Shown here piece by piece: positions 1 through 5,600 of a DNA stretch of 64,000 nt (positions are counted from its first letter, which is position 1; every line of letters starts with the position of its first letter). The notes under the pieces were generated by a model, which saw nothing but the letters and a program-made list of their open reading frames with translations, was not told where the DNA came from and did no database searches. The DNA lies in NCBI GenBank assembly GCA_023053575.1, contig JAKZAP010000015.1, positions 11,956,930-12,020,929 on the forward strand. Direction: 5' to 3'. The stretch is from Branchinecta lynchi. Taxonomy: Eukaryota > Arthropoda > Branchiopoda > Anostraca > Branchinectidae. Both the position numbers and the translations under genes were made by a program.

Positions 1-139
1 ATTCAAGTACCTACTTAAAAAAATCAAGTACCTACTTAAAAAAATCAAGTCCCTACTTAAAAAAATCAAGTACCTACTTAAAAACTTCAAGTACCTACTT
101 AAAAAATTCAAGTACCTACTTAAAATACTCAAGTAAATC
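1..139. repeat. 21-bp tandem repeat at the left edge
   Basis: Seven consecutive copies of a unit like TCAAGTACCTACTTAAAAA recur every 21 bases (copies start near 3, 24, 45, 66, 87, 108 and 129). The array begins at or before the window edge and ends 28 bases before the first viral ORF. It may be a subterminal or promoter-proximal array of the Polinton-like element; its role is unknown. Confidence 0.9.
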
Positions 140-157
140 TTATAATGAAAAATTCTT

Positions 158-169
158 CCTAAATAAATG
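158..169 (+). promoter_or_regulatory. TAAATG start motif, ATPase
   Basis: The start codon is embedded in CCTAAATAAATG. This is the most A-rich version of the motif; a second in-frame ATG follows four bases later. Confidence 0.5.
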
Positions 170-844
170 AATGAAAAGGCTCCAATCAAAGTCTATGATT
201 TTAGTGAAAAGAACACTTATCAGAATAAGCACGACCTTGCACCTCAGTGGCCATTTAGACTCTTAATTTGTGGTAGTTCTGGAACAGGGAAAACTAACCT
301 TCTTTTGAATTTAATTTATGAATATCTTTGTTTCAACCGAATATACTTGTATGCAAAAGATCTTGAAGAAGATAAATATCAAGACCTTATAACCAATTTA
401 ACCACTTTGGAGTCACAATGCAAATCGAAAGTCTTAACAGTAAGTAACAATCTTGATGATATTGTTGATGTTGACGACTTAGACCCCGAGTACCAAAACT
501 TGATTATCTTTGACGATTTTGTCACTGAAAAAGACCAGAAGAAAATAGAAGATTTATTCATAAGAGGAAGAAAGAAAAATGCCTCGATTGTTTATTTATC
601 ACAGAGCTATCATAAAACGCCAAAGGTGGTAAGGCTCCAGTGCAATTATTTTGCATTCTTTCAGTGTTCTAATCCAAAAGAAGTAAAATTAATAAGACAA
701 AGCCATGTATCCAGTATAGACGATGAAAAATTTCTCAAACAATTCGAGACTGCAACCAAGGGCTACGGTTTTTTCTTCATAGATTTAAAAATAAAAGATA
801 AAACCCTTAAGTACAGGAAAAACTTTGAAAAATTTACCGGATAA
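167..844 (+). CDS. ATP: FtsK/HerA-type (A32-like) genome-packaging ATPase
   Basis: The 225-residue product has a Walker A loop GSSGTGKT at residues 36-43, a Walker B strand NLIIFDDF at about 111-118, and a conserved polar stretch LSQSY near 144-148. The size and compact single P-loop layout match packaging ATPases of Polintons, virophages and adintoviruses, which pump the linear dsDNA genome into capsids. It heads the visible gene block, is followed by the fibre-like ORF after 16 bases, and starts in the shared TAAATG motif. No frameshift or stop interrupts it, so this copy looks young or still active. Identification of the family is firm; assignment to a Polinton rests on the linked integrase, protease and capsid genes. 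Confidence 0.93.
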   Translation: MNEKAPIKVYDFSEKNTYQNKHDLAPQWPFRLLICGSSGTGKTNLLLNLIYEYLCFNRIYLYAKDLEEDKYQDLITNLTTLESQCKSKVLTVSNNLDDIVDVDDLDPEYQNLIIFDDFVTEKDQKKIEDLFIRGRKKNASIVYLSQSYHKTPKVVRLQCNYFAFFQCSNPKEVKLIRQSHVSSIDDEKFLKQFETATKGYGFFFIDLKIKDKTLKYRKNFEKFTG

Positions 845-850
845 TTTATT

Positions 851-863
851 TCTATAATAAATG
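851..863 (+). promoter_or_regulatory. TAAATG start motif, fibre-like gene
   Basis: TCTATAATAAATG overlaps the stop-proximal end of the ATPase transcript; it contains both a TATA-like string and AATAAA. Confidence 0.5.
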
Positions 864-1475
864 AATAAATTTGGTAGTGTTGGAAAAAAGGTTAGTAACG
901 AATCGAAAGTTACTGACGAAAATGGTAACATTAACCTACATGATAGACGAATTATAAATTTAGGTGATGCCAAGGCAGACAAGGATGCTATTAGCTTAAG
1001 ATCTATGACTGTGATTATGAATCAATTTAAAGAACAAATGACTGCAGGACAAGTGCAAGCCAACCAATACTTTAGCGAAGATATCAACAGATTAACTGCG
1101 ATAGATGATTCTCCTGATAATTCGTTGGTAAGGAACAAAGATAAAGGGTTATTTGTAAAAGAAATAGTTCGAGTTAATGATAAAGAGATTAACGCTGAAA
1201 ACAAGTTGATAACAAATGTTCAAAACCCTAGAAACAAAAATGATGCTGTTAATTTAGCAACGTTAACTATGAATCTTTTAGATTATGACAAAAAGCTTCT
1301 GGGGCAACACACCCATAACGGTATAATTGAAGGAAAGATTGCTGGTCAAAAAACTCGTATCGATAATATTGAAAGAGCAGTAGTAAATATTTTAAAAAGG
1401 CTTCTAGAGCTAGAGCTAAAACCTGTTGACAAACCATTCGTTACCAGAATAGAAAAAATGATGGCTGGTAAATAA
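861..1475 (+). CDS. Putative fibre-like (tail-spike-style) protein
   Basis: The 204-residue product has two copies of a pattern common in phage tail-fibre shafts: INLHDRRIINLGDAKADKDA at about 24-43 and KLITNVQNPRNKNDAVN at 115-131, each followed by a short helix-like stretch. An HTHNG motif lies at 150-154; HxH motifs chelate metal ions in trimeric phage fibre tips. The C-terminal 50 residues are charged and heptad-rich, suggesting a coiled coil. There are no cysteines, signal peptide or membrane segment. It lies between ATPase and core-precursor genes, so a virion role is likely. I infer a trimeric fibre or host-attachment protein from motif pattern only; no full-length homologue is recognised, and it could instead be another repeat-containing structural protein. 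Confidence 0.6.
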   Translation: MNKFGSVGKKVSNESKVTDENGNINLHDRRIINLGDAKADKDAISLRSMTVIMNQFKEQMTAGQVQANQYFSEDINRLTAIDDSPDNSLVRNKDKGLFVKEIVRVNDKEINAENKLITNVQNPRNKNDAVNLATLTMNLLDYDKKLLGQHTHNGIIEGKIAGQKTRIDNIERAVVNILKRLLELELKPVDKPFVTRIEKMMAGK

Positions 1476-1496
1476 ATTTTATAAGATAAATTAATT

Positions 1497-1508
1497 CCCT
1501 AATAAATG
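1497..1508 (+). promoter_or_regulatory. TAAATG start motif, core precursor
   Basis: CCCTAATAAATG, preceded by an AT-rich spacer; nearly the same as the motifs at 2533, 4446 and 7017. Confidence 0.55.
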
Positions 1509-2156
1509 GTTGAAACAATGGAGTATACAGTTTATTTGTCAAAGCTTCAGAAAGGAAAGCTGAAGAAATGCTTTGGTGCTAAACAAAAATGTCAGATACG
1601 TGTTAGTCATAGTAGACAAAATGAACGAGAACCAGTTAAGTTACTTTTAAGTAAACGACAAATTGATAAAATTGAAACATGTAAAATGAATAATAAGGGC
1701 TGTGATATTGATGTATCATACAAACAGATGAAAGAAGCGATTCAAAAGGGTGGATTACTTCCATTTTTAATACCGCTAGCAATTACCCTTGGTAAGGCAG
1801 CTTTAACAAGTGGTGCTGCTGCTTTGGGTACATTCGCTGGTAAGAAAATTATGGATAAAATGACCAACACAGGTGGAGCGCTAAAACTTCCTGGAACACA
1901 AAAAGTTGTGGGTAATGGGTTACGTGGGAAGGAAAGCGATGATGTCAACATAGGTGGGGCGCTTACACTTCCTGGAACACAAAAAGTTGTCGGTCATGGG
2001 GTACGTGGAAGGCCTAGGAAGGAAAAAAACGATGATGTCAACATAGGTGGAGCGCTTACACTCCCTGGAACACAAAAAGTTGTCGGTAATGGGGTACGTG
2101 GAAGGCCTAGGAAGTCAAAAAACGGGGACATCAAAAAAGAAGCAAAAGTAAAGTAG
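1506..2156 (+). CDS. Basic AT-hook core-protein precursor with tandem repeats
   Basis: The 216-residue product has three parts. Residues 1-75 are basic and cysteine-containing. Residues 76-117 form a Gly/Ala-rich hydrophobic stretch (GGLLPFLIPLAITLGKAAL) like that in adenovirus mu/pX-type core proteins. From residue 123 three repeats follow (starting at 123, 150 and 181; 27, 31 and about 36 residues), each beginning GGAL.LPGTQKVVG. The last two carry RGRPRK AT-hook cores that would bind A/T-rich DNA minor grooves. Each repeat starts at N-x-G-G-A, and Q-K-G-G-L precedes the hydrophobic part; these fit the adenain cleavage consensus. I infer a DNA-condensing precursor cut into small peptides by the adjacent protease. 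The end overlaps the protease reading frame, with a slippery site inside. Confidence 0.7.
   Translation: MVETMEYTVYLSKLQKGKLKKCFGAKQKCQIRVSHSRQNEREPVKLLLSKRQIDKIETCKMNNKGCDIDVSYKQMKEAIQKGGLLPFLIPLAITLGKAALTSGAAALGTFAGKKIMDKMTNTGGALKLPGTQKVVGNGLRGKESDDVNIGGALTLPGTQKVVGHGVRGRPRKEKNDDVNIGGALTLPGTQKVVGNGVRGRPRKSKNGDIKKEAKVK
1872..2156 (+). repeat. In-frame 81/93-bp coding repeats
   Basis: Three direct repeats begin at 1872, 1953 and 2046. The second is 12 bases longer than the first and adds the AT-hook core; copies two and three are nearly identical, implying recent in-frame duplication. Confidence 0.85.
2117..2123 (+). promoter_or_regulatory. Candidate -1 frameshift slippery site A_AAA_AAC
   Basis: In the core-precursor frame the codons are TCA AAA AAC, giving the classical X_XXY_YYZ heptamer A_AAA_AAC. 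A -1 slip enters the protease frame, which is open from 2111 to the stop at 2522. No strong stem-loop is obvious by eye downstream, so function is unproven. Confidence 0.55.
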
Positions 2157-2179
2157 GACCTCTAACTAATTTTGATATT

Positions 2180-2524
2180 ATGGATGCATTAGGGAGTATA
2201 CCACAGTTTCGAGGTGTTTTCTCTTTAGATACGCTACCCAAACATATAAACGATTCGGAATGTGGTGTAATCAACTATGACAAACGTGGAATGCCTGGAA
2301 CACATTGGGTTGCCTATTGTAATCTACCTGAATCCCCCTATGTCGAATTTTTCGATTCTTTCGGTATTCCTCCAGGAAAAGAAATAGTTAAATATCTAAA
2401 AACTTCAAAGAAAAAAATAGCTTATGAAAATCTTGCTGTTCAAAATATAGATGAATTAAACTGTGGACTTCACTGTATTTCCTACATTAAGCGCAAAATG
2501 AAGTTGGTAGCTTTTCGTTTATAA
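2180..2524 (+). CDS. PRO: Adenain-like cysteine protease (virion maturation)
   Basis: From the first ATG the product is 114 residues. The catalytic set of the adenovirus protease family is visible: His42 (GTHWVAY), Asp59 (EFFDSFG), Gln88 and Cys95 (NCGLHC). The spacings His-to-acid 17 and Gln-to-Cys 7 equal those of adenain. It should cleave capsid and core precursors at (M/I/L/N/Q)xGx-G or xGG-x sites, several of which occur in neighbouring ORFs. The start is doubtful: ATG 2180 lacks the TAAATG motif used by most neighbours, and the same frame is open back to 2111 and encodes GPLTNFDI just before the ATG, which from memory resembles the usual N-terminus of Polinton proteases. Expression by -1 frameshift from the core-precursor ORF is the simplest reading. 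Confidence 0.88.
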   Translation: MDALGSIPQFRGVFSLDTLPKHINDSECGVINYDKRGMPGTHWVAYCNLPESPYVEFFDSFGIPPGKEIVKYLKTSKKKIAYENLAVQNIDELNCGLHCISYIKRKMKLVAFRL

Positions 2525-2532
2525 AAATTGTT

Positions 2533-2544
2533 TTCTAATAAATG
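2533..2544 (+). promoter_or_regulatory. TAAATG start motif, zinc-ribbon gene
   Basis: TTCTAATAAATG begins nine bases after the protease stop and includes an AATAAA string that could serve the preceding transcript. Confidence 0.5.
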
Positions 2545-2709
2545 GAGATTTATTGTATGAAATGTAAAAAGAGCACTGACACTGAATCAATGTTTAAGGC
2601 AGTGTCACAAAAAAATAATGTTCCAATGCTGAAAGGGAATTGTGTTATTTGCGGATCGAGGAAAAATCGCTTTTTAAAAAAAACCTCAACGCAGAAACAG
2701 ATATTTTAA
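2542..2709 (+). CDS. Small CxxC...CxxC zinc-ribbon protein (DUF5679-like)
   Basis: This 55-residue ORF starts at the shared TAAATG motif and has cysteine pairs at residues 5/8 (YCMKC) and 34/37 (CVICG) separated by a basic, hydrophilic linker. The pattern YCxKCK...GxCxxCG is that of the small zinc ribbons found in many phages and dsDNA viruses (DUF5679-like); their biochemical role is unknown. The last 23 codons overlap the integrase ORF in another frame. Because the integrase lacks its own start motif and a zinc-binding N-terminal domain, a frameshift fusion zinc ribbon-integrase is a reasonable hypothesis. It is too short to be certain from length alone; the motif, the start context and both Cys pairs support it. 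Confidence 0.72.
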   Translation: MEIYCMKCKKSTDTESMFKAVSQKNNVPMLKGNCVICGSRKNRFLKKTSTQKQIF

Positions 2710-3611
2710 AGACGTATTATTCTAATTATTCAGGTGTGGATGATATTTACAGAAAATTAAAAGAAAATGGTGTTAAGGTTTCCAAGGATAAAATAAAAAA
2801 TGTGTTGCAAAATGAGAATGTGTATACGTTACACAAACCTTCCTATCATAACTTTGAAAGGAGGCGAGTGTATGTTCACTATGTTGATGAGCAATGGCAA
2901 GCTGATTTAGTTGACATGCAGAAATATAAAAAAGAAAATAATAAAACAAATTACATTTTAACTGTTATTGATTGCTTTAGTAAAAATGCTTGGTGTATCC
3001 CTCTGAAAGACAAAACGGGTGCTGAAATAATAAAAGCATTCAGTGTTATATTTAAAGAAAGAATTCCTAAGAAACTACAAACTGATAAAGGTAAAGAATT
3101 TGTGATGAGAAATGTTCAAACTTTTTTGAAAAATAACGGCATACACTGGTTTGCATCTGAAAGCGAATTGAAAGCGCAAATTGTAGAAAGATTCAACAGA
3201 ACGCTAAAAGAAAAGTTATGGAAATATTTCACTCACAATAACACTACTAATTGGATTGATATTTTACCTTTATTTGTGAGTAATTATAATAACTCGTACC
3301 ACCGTTCAATACAAATGAAACCAGTTGATGCTAGTAAAAAGGTTAATCAGAAAAAGGTTTTTAGTGCTCTGTTTCCTCCAGTAGATGACTACAAAATCAC
3401 AGGAAACGTCAAAGTAGGGGATTTAGTCAGAATTAAAAAAGAAAAAAGTGTTTTCGATAAAGGATATTTACCTAATTATACGGATGAAGTATTTCAGATA
3501 GCAACCATCAGACCTACCATTCCCATTACTTATGAAATATCTGACAAAAGTGGGGAATTAATTCAAGGAGGGTTTTATGAAAAAGAACTTTCAAAATTTA
3601 TTATGAAATAA
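2640..3611 (+). CDS. INT: Polinton/retrovirus-type DDE integrase
   Basis: The 323-residue ORF carries the rve integrase core: first acid in QWQADLVDM (Asp89), second in LQTDKGKEF (Asp149), third in QIVERFNRTLKEK (Glu183). An N-terminal helical region (about 25-60) precedes the YTLHKP linker. A C-terminal SH3/chromodomain-like part follows, with KVGDLVRIKK near 258-267 and a terminal strand-rich segment. It would insert the element into host DNA. The catalytic triad is complete and no stop interrupts it. ATG 2640 has poor context and lies inside the upstream zinc-ribbon ORF, with no TAAATG motif, so translation may instead enter by -1 frameshift at 2673-2679, giving a product of about 356 residues with an N-terminal zinc ribbon. 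Confidence 0.95.
   Translation: MCYLRIEEKSLFKKNLNAETDILKTYYSNYSGVDDIYRKLKENGVKVSKDKIKNVLQNENVYTLHKPSYHNFERRRVYVHYVDEQWQADLVDMQKYKKENNKTNYILTVIDCFSKNAWCIPLKDKTGAEIIKAFSVIFKERIPKKLQTDKGKEFVMRNVQTFLKNNGIHWFASESELKAQIVERFNRTLKEKLWKYFTHNNTTNWIDILPLFVSNYNNSYHRSIQMKPVDASKKVNQKKVFSALFPPVDDYKITGNVKVGDLVRIKKEKSVFDKGYLPNYTDEVFQIATIRPTIPITYEISDKSGELIQGGFYEKELSKFIMK
2673..2679 (+). promoter_or_regulatory. Candidate -1 frameshift slippery site U_UUA_AAA
   Basis: In the zinc-ribbon frame the codons are TTT TTA AAA, so T_TTA_AAA fits X_XXY_YYZ. A -1 slip enters the integrase frame 11 codons before the zinc-ribbon stop. A second A-rich run follows. No convincing pseudoknot was seen by eye. Confidence 0.55.
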
Positions 3612-3617
3612 AATTAC

Positions 3618-3630
3618 TTGTATATAAATG
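3618..3630 (+). promoter_or_regulatory. TATAAATG start motif, coiled-coil ORF
   Basis: TTGTATATAAATG, the TATATAAATG variant also seen at 5587. It lies between the integrase stop and the next ORF. Confidence 0.5.
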
Positions 3631-4452
3631 GATTCAAGACGCTTGAGTGATATGTTATCGGATATAGTGAAGAACAGAGAAATTCAGAGAAGCAAGGTTC
3701 AACAAAATGAGATGGAGAAGGCAGGATTTCGGGAATATGCTTCAGAATTAAACGCTCCAGTTATTATAGCACAAAAAGAAAACACTAAAGATACCATCAA
3801 AAAATTACAAGAGAACACTGAAATGATCATAAATAAACTACAGGAAGGTGATGATAGTTCAAGAACAAGGCTTCTCCAGATAGGTGAAACGAATCAACCA
3901 TATCAGCTTCCAGTTTCAGGGGTAGAAATGCAGTCAACCGCTTTAGAAGCATCTCCAACAAGTATAAAAGTTGTTGATCTGAATGAAGGTGTTGATAAAG
4001 AGTTATTAAAAGCACTTAATGTGAAATATAGAGATAATCATAGAAGATATGAAGGGGAATATTTTGAGATGCCTCATTTTTATTATGATAACCCAGAGAA
4101 TATAGAAGATGCTTTGGCTGAATTAACACCGATAAGTCAAAGTTATGGTGGTCTGAAAAGTAAAAGTTATAGTTCTAGTAAGTATGATAAAATTATTTTA
4201 TTTATACAAGACTATAAGGATAGATTAAGAAAAATTCAATCTAGTATACCCTTTATCAGACAACAAGGAACTGGAATATTTATGAATTGTGATGAAATGA
4301 TTTCAAAATTATACACTTTGATAGGTAGCAGAGTAAACGGAAATACATCTGATGAGGTGAGAAATGAAGCTATTGATATTTTGGATTCGTTAATGCGAAA
4401 TAAATTTCTTACGAAGAGAAATTACAATTCAATATATAAAAAATATTTCTAA
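3628..4452 (+). CDS. Polinton-associated coiled-coil protein, function unknown
   Basis: The 274-residue product has a charged N-terminal half with helical heptads (about 5-70, rich in Glu/Lys/Gln), a low-complexity Ser/Tyr segment near 166-180, and a C-terminal domain from about 205. That domain (GTGIFMNCDEM... then VRNEAIDILDSLMRNKFLTK) resembles the conserved C-terminus of an uncharacterised protein found beside capsid genes in many invertebrate Polintons, where a GTG(V/I)xFL motif precedes TRNEIVAILDELLR. That comparison is from memory. It sits between integrase and minor capsid genes, three bases from the latter. A virion or assembly role is inferred; no catalytic motif is visible. Confidence 0.72.
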   Translation: MDSRRLSDMLSDIVKNREIQRSKVQQNEMEKAGFREYASELNAPVIIAQKENTKDTIKKLQENTEMIINKLQEGDDSSRTRLLQIGETNQPYQLPVSGVEMQSTALEASPTSIKVVDLNEGVDKELLKALNVKYRDNHRRYEGEYFEMPHFYYDNPENIEDALAELTPISQSYGGLKSKSYSSSKYDKIILFIQDYKDRLRKIQSSIPFIRQQGTGIFMNCDEMISKLYTLIGSRVNGNTSDEVRNEAIDILDSLMRNKFLTKRNYNSIYKKYF

Positions 4453-4458
4453 TAAATG
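4446..4458 (+). promoter_or_regulatory. TAAATG start motif, penton-like gene
   Basis: TTTCTAATAAATG overlaps the stop codon of the preceding ORF (TAA at 4450-4452), so stop, AATAAA and start lie within nine bases. Confidence 0.55.
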
Positions 4459-5178
4459 GTGTTGTTAAACATTGAAGGTAATGAAAGTATCATTGATATA
4501 ACATTTAGTCAACCAATCGAATTGAATCGTAATTGGGATTATGAAATAGGTTTGAATCAGTGTACTTTGTGGTATTCATGGCATAATATAAGTGATAAAT
4601 TTGGAAATAATACATTTCAATACAGGAAAGGTGAAGATAATAATGCAACAGAATGGATGAATGTTACTATTCCTAATGGGATGTATAACGATGATTGTTT
4701 GAATTATTTTTTGTGTCAGTATTTTGATACCCCAAAAGATAAATGTCCTATTGTAATTTCATCCAATCCAGCATCTATGAGATTTGTCATACTATTACAA
4801 GAAAAATATGTGTTTAGATTTAATAGTGACTTGTGTCAGATTTTAGGATTTGAGAAGGATAGTGAGATATCTAAGAAAATCAATGAAGGTACAAAGCTTC
4901 CGAATATAACAAGAAGCGTTGATAAAATTCAAATTCACTGCTCTCTTGTAAACAGTTCTATCGTAAACAAAAGTAAATCAGATGTCATTTGGACATTTGT
5001 TCCGAATACAGAACCGGGTTGTCAAATTGTTGAGAATCCTAGACAATTAATCTACCTTCCTATTAATACAAAAGACTTTATTTACTCCTTGAGAATGACA
5101 ATTACTGATCAGTTGGGAAGACCTATCGATTTGAATGGTGATAACGTTGGATACGTGCTGCATTTAAGAAAAGCTTAA
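4456..5178 (+). CDS. mCP: Penton-base-like minor capsid protein (single jelly roll)
   Basis: The 240-residue product shows the order of motifs typical of Polinton penton proteins: a strand-rich N-terminus with WDYEIGLNQCTLWYS (about 27-41), a central IPNGMYNDDCLNYFL segment, a short LGF motif near 136, then IQIHCSLVNSSIVN and a C-terminal PRQLIYLPINT...LRMTITDQLGRPIDLNG block (about 195-229). In virions this protein forms the pentameric vertices of an icosahedral capsid together with the double-jelly-roll major capsid protein encoded downstream. The start at the TAAATG motif gives the usual family length. No disruption is present. Confidence 0.88.
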   Translation: MVLLNIEGNESIIDITFSQPIELNRNWDYEIGLNQCTLWYSWHNISDKFGNNTFQYRKGEDNNATEWMNVTIPNGMYNDDCLNYFLCQYFDTPKDKCPIVISSNPASMRFVILLQEKYVFRFNSDLCQILGFEKDSEISKKINEGTKLPNITRSVDKIQIHCSLVNSSIVNKSKSDVIWTFVPNTEPGCQIVENPRQLIYLPINTKDFIYSLRMTITDQLGRPIDLNGDNVGYVLHLRKA

Positions 5179-5202
5179 AGGATTAGTGAAATAAAATTAT
5201 TT

Positions 5203-5213
5203 ACCTATAAATG
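5203..5213 (+). promoter_or_regulatory. TATAAATG start motif, pVI-like gene
   Basis: ACCTATAAATG, a short variant; the 32-base gap after the penton stop also holds an ATAAAATT string. Confidence 0.45.
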
Positions 5214-5567
5214 TTGATTAATAATAAGCGATTACTTTATAAAAAGCAGTATGGAAGTGGAATCGGTAGTGTATTCAAAAACATTGTTAATTCCCAGTTA
5301 TTTCAAACGTCAGCAAAACAAATAAAAGATGGGGCTATGTCAATGTATAATAATATTATTAAACCGAGATTTGAGTTGTTGAAAAACAGAGCAATAGAAT
5401 ATGGGAAAGATCTGATCAATGTAAACAAGAAGGAACTCATTGATGTAATTGGAAACAAAAAATCGATGAAGGATCTTATCGATACAAATAAAAGGATTTT
5501 AAATCAAAGAAGTCAGGACTTGATCAAAACGTTAATGACTGGAAATGGATTAAAGATTCTGAAATAA
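5211..5567 (+). CDS. pVI-like internal capsid protein with two adenain-type sites
   Basis: The 118-residue basic, helical product has QYGS-G at residues 13-17 near the N-terminus and MTGN-G at 109-113 near the C-terminus. Both fit the (M/I/L/N/Q)xGx-G adenain consensus. Cleavage would remove 16 residues at the front and release a 6-residue basic tail. Adenovirus pVI is processed in just this way: an N-terminal propeptide is removed and a short basic C-terminal peptide activates the protease. Position between penton and major capsid genes, the amphipathic character just after the first site (GIGSVFKNIV), and absence of other motifs agree with a membrane-active internal capsid protein. The pVI assignment is inference from layout and cleavage sites, not from sequence identity. 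Confidence 0.62.
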   Translation: MLINNKRLLYKKQYGSGIGSVFKNIVNSQLFQTSAKQIKDGAMSMYNNIIKPRFELLKNRAIEYGKDLINVNKKELIDVIGNKKSMKDLIDTNKRILNQRSQDLIKTLMTGNGLKILK

Positions 5568-5586
5568 GTTTTATTTAATAATTTCT

Positions 5587-5600
5587 TTCTTATATAAATG
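5587..5600 (+). promoter_or_regulatory. TATAAATG start motif, major capsid gene
   Basis: TTCTTATATAAATG directly precedes the major capsid start, behind a T-rich stretch; it looks the most TATA-box-like of the set. Confidence 0.55.

Noticed and set aside
1..139. CRISPR-like array
   Set aside because: The 21-bp units are contiguous direct repeats without spacers, and the DNA is animal.
2124..2220. Frameshift-stimulating pseudoknot
   Set aside because: Only short pairings (for example ACCTC at 2157 with GAGGT at 2210) are visible by eye; not enough to claim.
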